Source of the DNA: DASSBR01 sp035708085 | GTDB taxonomy: Bacteria > Pseudomonadota > Gammaproteobacteria > Natronospirales > DASSBR01 | DNA length: 36,232 nt | NCBI GenBank assembly: GCA_035708085.1 | Contig: DASSTE010000026.1 | Span: 1-36,232, forward strand | Direction of reading: 5' to 3' | Part shown: piece after piece, positions 32,343 to 36,232 of the stretch | How the letters are laid out: every line of letters begins with the position of its first letter | Numbering within the stretch: position 1 is the first letter of the stretch | Notes under the pieces: generated by a model | Databases searched by the model: none | What the model was told of the DNA's origin: nothing | The model's input: the letters and a program-made list of their open reading frames with translations, nothing else | Made by a program: the position numbers and the translations under genes

Positions 32343-33890
32343 ATGGTGAAATTGTTCGGAACGTCGAGTCTGTGGCTGGTCCTGGTGGCGCTGCTTTATG
32401 CGCCGGCCGCTGCCCACGCCGCAGTGCATCAGAGTCACCCGTTCGTCGGCGTCACGCTCTATCAGATCGTCCGCGACCACCCGCGGCCCCAGGTCATCAA
32501 CCTCGCGGATATCGACCCCGACGCGCCCGGCATCCGCTTCCTGGTCACGCCTTCCAATGGCGATCCCAATGGCGATGCGCCGGGCGACCCGAACCTGGAA
32601 ACGACGCGCGAGACCACGCTCCAGTTCATCACCGACCAGCATGCTCAACTCGGTATCAACGGCTCGTTCTTCACGTTCGTCAAGCACACGCTCAATACCA
32701 ACAATATTTCGCTGGTGATGTCCGACGGCCACCGCGTCTCCCGCGCATCCGCCCATCGCGGCTGGATCATCAACCTCGGCGCCGACGGTCGGCCGCAGAT
32801 CCGCCACGTCGAGCCCGGCGAGGCTGCGCAGCCCGGCAGCGGACTCTACAATGCCATCGCCGGTGTGGGTCTCCTGGTGCAGCATGGCAAGAACGTGGCG
32901 CCGACCGGCACGTCGTTTGACGACGTCCATCATCCGCGCACCGCCGTGGGCATCACGGCCAGGGGCCACCTGCTGCTGGTCACCGTCGACGGCCGCCAAC
33001 CCGGCTTCAGTGAAGGCATGAGCCTGCGCGAACTGGGGAAGTTTTTCGTCGCCCACGGCGCGGTCGAGGCGCTGAACCTGGACGGCGGCGGCTCCACGAC
33101 GATGGCGATCGCCGACCCCGAACCGCGCATTATCAATTTCCCCAGTGATCCCTGGAGCAACGGCGAGCCCGGCCGGCCGCGCAAGGTCGGTGTCAGCCTC
33201 GCCGTCTTCGCCAAGGCGAATCCGAACTACGTGCCGCTGCCCCAGCCCCGGCGTCCCGGCGCGCCCAAGGCGCAACCGGCACCGGACCAACTGACCATCC
33301 TCGACGACTTCGAAAGCAATGCCGGCCACTTTGCCAGTTCGCCGGCCGCCTCCGACTCCACGCACGGCCTCTATGTCGATCCCGACGCCTCCATCACCCA
33401 TCTTGAGCGCGCCACCGCGCAGACCGGCGAGTGGTCGCAGAAAATCACCCTGACCGCCGACGACAGTTCCAAAACGCACGGCCTGTTCGTCCGCTACCTG
33501 TCCGGGCACGGTCAGCCAAATCAAAATGCCATGCTGGGGAATAGCGGCTGGGTCGGTTTCTTCCTGAAAACCCGCGACCCCGGTCTGACCGTTCGGATCG
33601 CCATGGACGACGGCGTGTCGAGCGACTCGAATCACGCACGCGGGCTTGAGCAATCCACCGCCCGCAAAGTCATTGCCGACGGACAGTGGCACCTTTACCA
33701 GTGGAACCTGGACGACAAACATGAGTGGTCCAAATTCGGCGGCGGCAACGGCGCGCTCCAAGGCCCCAACACCACCATCGACTCCATCCTGTTCCAGGCG
33801 AAGCCCGTAAAATCGCGCCAGCGCTTCACGCTCTACCTCGATACCGTCGCCTACAACCCGAATGGCGAGCTGAACGCGCTGACGAAGTAG
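32343..33890 (+). CDS. secreted phosphodiester glycosidase (NAGPA) domain protein with C-terminal beta domain
   Basis: A 515-residue exported protein; signal peptide ends AHA|AVH near residue 26. Residues ~35-290 form a NAGPA/DUF2233 domain: LGINGSFFTF, HHPRTAVGITARGHLLLVTVDG, SEGMSLRELGKFF and ALNLDGGGSTTM with D247-S251. The parent enzyme removes N-acetylglucosamine from phosphodiesters; bacterial members may act on teichoic-acid-like or exopolysaccharide phosphodiesters. A Pro-rich linker (PQPRRPGAPKAQPAP) leads to a beta-sandwich-like region of about 200 residues resembling carbohydrate-binding modules (ILDDFESNAGHF; GWVGFFLKTRDPG). No neighbour shares an obvious pathway. GGGAAT precedes the ATG. 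Confidence 0.88.
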   Translation: MVKLFGTSSLWLVLVALLYAPAAAHAAVHQSHPFVGVTLYQIVRDHPRPQVINLADIDPDAPGIRFLVTPSNGDPNGDAPGDPNLETTRETTLQFITDQHAQLGINGSFFTFVKHTLNTNNISLVMSDGHRVSRASAHRGWIINLGADGRPQIRHVEPGEAAQPGSGLYNAIAGVGLLVQHGKNVAPTGTSFDDVHHPRTAVGITARGHLLLVTVDGRQPGFSEGMSLRELGKFFVAHGAVEALNLDGGGSTTMAIADPEPRIINFPSDPWSNGEPGRPRKVGVSLAVFAKANPNYVPLPQPRRPGAPKAQPAPDQLTILDDFESNAGHFASSPAASDSTHGLYVDPDASITHLERATAQTGEWSQKITLTADDSSKTHGLFVRYLSGHGQPNQNAMLGNSGWVGFFLKTRDPGLTVRIAMDDGVSSDSNHARGLEQSTARKVIADGQWHLYQWNLDDKHEWSKFGGGNGALQGPNTTIDSILFQAKPVKSRQRFTLYLDTVAYNPNGELNALTK

Positions 33891-33931
33891 GAACGAGAAA
33901 CTACATCGCAGCCGACTGATTTAGCAAGAGA

Positions 33932-35662
33932 CTACCCCGCCGGCTGCGGCTTCGCCGCCGCCACTCTGCCCTTCAGGACAACGCCGTCCTGGCCGAAATC
34001 CAGCAAGGCCCGGATGCGCAGCTTCAGTTTGCTCATGCGGTCCACGCTCTTTTTGAGCTTCTGCAACGCGGCCGCGTCCATTTGCCCCTGGTGGTGCGCG
34101 ACGAGGAACGCGGCCATCAGCGGCATCGCCTTGGCGTAGTCGATCCGGTAATACACCACGCCGTTCGGCGTCAGCTTGTCGTTCTTCAGGCCCTGCGCGG
34201 CTTTCGCAGCGGTCGGCCCCATGAAGAACACGAGGTGCTTGCCGGCGATCATGACCTGCACCGGCGGCACGCCCTTTCGGGGCAGCTGCAGGGCGACCGG
34301 ACTGCCGTCGGCCGGAATCTGCACCTGGCCCAACAGTCGCGGCTTCATGCGCTTCGCCATTTGAAACAGCCTTCGCGGGCTCGTCGCCGAAATATCGACC
34401 AGCGCATCGAGACCGGCCACGCCGGCCGCCGGATTGGCATCGAACACCTCCAGGCTCACGCCCCGGACGCCGCTGAACAACGCGGCCGCAGCCGTCCTCG
34501 CGGCAGGATTCTTTTGCAGCACATTCTGCTGCGCCTTGACCAGCCAGTCGCAGTGAAAATCGGCCTGCACGAATCGCTGCTGCAGCCCGCCCAACACCGG
34601 CGCCAGATGGGCGGCATCGAGCCCCAGCGCAAAACCGAGTATCGGCTTAGCCGATCCATCGATCAAAGCCGCCGGGATATGGCCGCGCAGTTGGCTCAAA
34701 GACTTCGTCAGCGACGCGTCCGTCAGCCGGGAAACCATCCGCTCCCGGATCACGACATCGCCGGGTGCGGCACCATTGTTCGGCACCATGCCCATAACCG
34801 TAATCGGCCAGCCGTTGGCGATGGACTGCATATCCCGCCGACAGGCCGGCGTCCTCACCGCCGCAAGCTGATGTTTTGCATCCACCTGCGTGAGCATTTT
34901 GCCGGCGAGACTGCCCGGCGCGCCGGTCAGCGCCGCGACGATGGCCTGATGATTGATGAACCCGATATCGCCCCGCTCAAAACCGTTCTTGTCCGCAATC
35001 CGCTGCAGCAGACCGCTTTGGGCCAGTGTCTTCGCCGGCGCCTTCAGGCCCAGCGCCACCGGCAACGCCACGTCACGAAATGCCGGCGCATCGATGGTCA
35101 CAACGACGTAATGCGGACGCACCGCCACCAGCAGAGCCGAGCGCGTCGGCTTGCGATTGAACTCGATCGAATACTCGCGATAACTCACGCCCTGGAAGCT
35201 GCCGGCCGTCGCGTGCGCGCGGCCGCGCTGCTCCGCCTCGTCAAGAAACCGCTGGAAGGCCGCGGCATCGGTCAGCTTCATCCGCAGTACAGGCACAAGG
35301 CCCACCGTATACGCGACCGATTTCGGCAGGCGCGGCATGCCCGGAATCGCCTTGCCCTGCTCCACCTGATCGGCGTATGCCTCGAACAAGCCTTCCACAA
35401 AGCGTCCGGCCTGCCCGTAGCGCGGCGCCAGCTTGCGGTAATTATCGATGTTGGCCCGCATCGACTCGACGTTGGCTGTACGGATCGCCTTAATCGACTG
35501 CGCAAATTTGCTGTTGCCGGACGAGCGGGCATAGAACAAGGTCTGCGCCGGCACAGCGGCCGCAAAGTTGTTGTTAGCGCCCGACGGCGCCGCGACGAAA
35601 AAGTAGATTACCGCCCCACCGGCGACCAGAATCAATACGATCGGAATGATGATTTTTTTCAT
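33932..35662 (-). CDS. large membrane-anchored periplasmic protein of unknown function (DUF3352-like)
   Basis: A 576-residue protein with an uncleaved-looking N-terminal helix (IIIPIVLILVAGGAVIYFFV, residues 4-23) and the rest outside the membrane. The mature part begins FAAAVPAQTLFYARSSG, a pattern of the DUF3352-type proteins, and has repeated alpha/beta modules, each ending in VVVTI- or VFFMG-like strands. Two Cys (TPACRRDM and ADFHCDWL) could pair. I cannot assign a function. AAGGGG stands six bases before the ATG at 35662. It diverges from the PQQ-propeller gene and converges with the glycosidase-domain gene. Confidence 0.78.
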   Translation of the reverse strand: MKKIIIPIVLILVAGGAVIYFFVAAPSGANNNFAAAVPAQTLFYARSSGNSKFAQSIKAIRTANVESMRANIDNYRKLAPRYGQAGRFVEGLFEAYADQVEQGKAIPGMPRLPKSVAYTVGLVPVLRMKLTDAAAFQRFLDEAEQRGRAHATAGSFQGVSYREYSIEFNRKPTRSALLVAVRPHYVVVTIDAPAFRDVALPVALGLKAPAKTLAQSGLLQRIADKNGFERGDIGFINHQAIVAALTGAPGSLAGKMLTQVDAKHQLAAVRTPACRRDMQSIANGWPITVMGMVPNNGAAPGDVVIRERMVSRLTDASLTKSLSQLRGHIPAALIDGSAKPILGFALGLDAAHLAPVLGGLQQRFVQADFHCDWLVKAQQNVLQKNPAARTAAAALFSGVRGVSLEVFDANPAAGVAGLDALVDISATSPRRLFQMAKRMKPRLLGQVQIPADGSPVALQLPRKGVPPVQVMIAGKHLVFFMGPTAAKAAQGLKNDKLTPNGVVYYRIDYAKAMPLMAAFLVAHHQGQMDAAALQKLKKSVDRMSKLKLRIRALLDFGQDGVVLKGRVAAAKPQPAG

Positions 35663-35756
35663 GATTTCCCCTTGTAATGTCGGCTACCGGGCCTGCAGTT
35701 GCCGCCGCATGGTGCCGCGACTACGATAAACCAACTATGCTTGACAGAGCAAAGCA

Positions 35757-36232
35757 ATGGATGCAATGCCCGCTCTTCGCCCTTACGTCTGCGCCGTGCT
35801 GATGGTCGCCGCGGCAAGCTTCGTCCAGCCTGCCCTCGCCGGCGGACACGACTGGACCACGTTCGGCTGGAATAATGCCCGCACCAGCGCGCCTCCCGTC
35901 GCGATGGGCATTACTGCTTCGAACCTGCACTCGCTCCAGCGTCAGCAGGTAAAGATCGACGGGACCGTGGACGGGTCGGCGATCTATCTGCACGACGTCC
36001 GCGTTAAAGGCACCCGGCACAATGTCTTTTTCGTCACCACGACCTACGGCAAAACAATCGCCGTCGACGCCGACCGCGGTACGGTGCTGTGGGAGTTCAC
36101 GCCGCCCGATTACGGCTCCTTCAGTGGCTCGGCCCAGATCACGACCGCAACGCCGGTAGCCGATCCCGGCCGCAAGTACATTTATGCCGCCGCGCCCGAC
36201 GGCGTGATCCGCAAGCTGGCCGTGGCCGACGG
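35757..36232 (+). CDS. PQQ-type beta-propeller repeat protein, N-terminal part
   Basis: About 158 codons are visible before the window ends. The start is ATG 35757 (MDAMPALRP) or ATG 35766. A Sec signal peptide ends near PALA|GGH. The mature part opens HDWTTFGWNNARTS, common at the start of secreted PQQ-like quinoprotein or pyrrolo-propeller proteins, and contains a blade YGKTIAVDADRGTVLWEF with the Ala-x-Asp-x-x-x-Gly-x-x-x-Trp pattern, then ATPVADPGRKYIYAAAPDG. Whether it is an enzyme binding PQQ or a structural propeller such as a BamB-like protein needs the missing part. Confidence 0.8.
   Translation, partial: MDAMPALRPYVCAVLMVAAASFVQPALAGGHDWTTFGWNNARTSAPPVAMGITASNLHSLQRQQVKIDGTVDGSAIYLHDVRVKGTRHNVFFVTTTYGKTIAVDADRGTVLWEFTPPDYGSFSGSAQITTATPVADPGRKYIYAAAPDGVIRKLAVAD

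Noticed and set aside
32172..33761. Minus-strand frame of 529 codons opposite the glycosidase-domain gene
   Set aside because: Shadow frame with no motif; overlaps the amine oxidase start as well.
34082..35677. Plus-strand frame of 531 codons opposite the anchored protein
   Set aside because: His/Arg-rich shadow; the minus strand has AAGGGG, ATG and a clear membrane anchor.

Overview
The window is a gene-dense, GC-rich chromosomal segment with no gene-free stretch over 300 bases. It is most likely from a Pseudomonadota (proteobacterial) genome. That rests on the RegA/RoxR-type response regulator end, the HME-type RND efflux operon, the aa3 oxidase subunit I behind an FNR-type site, the DUF3565 protein, the MtfA peptidase and two REP-like inverted repeats. 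A gammaproteobacterium fits best, but genus cannot be read from the sequence. No rRNA, tRNA, CRISPR array, phage gene or transposase was seen.

Region 1 (1-7137, all +): the end of a RegA-type regulator, a small membrane-anchored Cys/His protein, a 27-codon reading frame coupled by ATGA to the next gene, then outer membrane factor, periplasmic adaptor and pump of a heavy-metal RND efflux system, and a small lipoprotein. A strong bidirectional hairpin terminator closes the region.

Region 2 (7149-19192): a central carbon block. A TrmB-family regulator with a Cys4 cluster and a secreted protein form a minus-strand unit. The regulator promoter is overlaid by an inverted repeat. Divergent from it runs gluconokinase - HAD hydrolase - acetate kinase - phosphoketolase - 6-phosphogluconolactonase. 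Converging on that is transketolase - 6-phosphogluconate dehydrogenase (predicted NAD-type) - glucose-6-phosphate dehydrogenase. Together they can oxidise glucose-6-phosphate or gluconate to pentose phosphate and cleave sugar phosphates to acetyl phosphate, which AckA turns into acetate and ATP.

Region 3 (19234-23673): an AhpD-like protein, a solitary aa3-type cytochrome oxidase subunit I behind a perfect FNR/Anr-type site, and a convergent operon of di-haem cytochrome c, tri-haem cytochrome c and a DUF3565 protein.

Region 4 (23709-36232): MtfA-like peptidase, secreted S9 prolyl-oligopeptidase-type peptidase, MATE transporter, a secreted alpha-amino-acid ester hydrolase-like enzyme, cupin, a DUF998-like membrane protein with a damaged or non-standard start, a flavin amine oxidase, a secreted phosphodiester glycosidase-domain protein, a large membrane-anchored protein of unknown function, and the start of a PQQ-type beta-propeller protein cut by the window edge.

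The strongest leads are the TrmB/Cys-cluster regulator sitting on a compact pentose phosphate-phosphoketolase cluster, the solitary oxidase subunit with an FNR site facing multihaem cytochromes, the apparent ATC start of the HAD gene, and the coupled short frame ahead of the metal pump.
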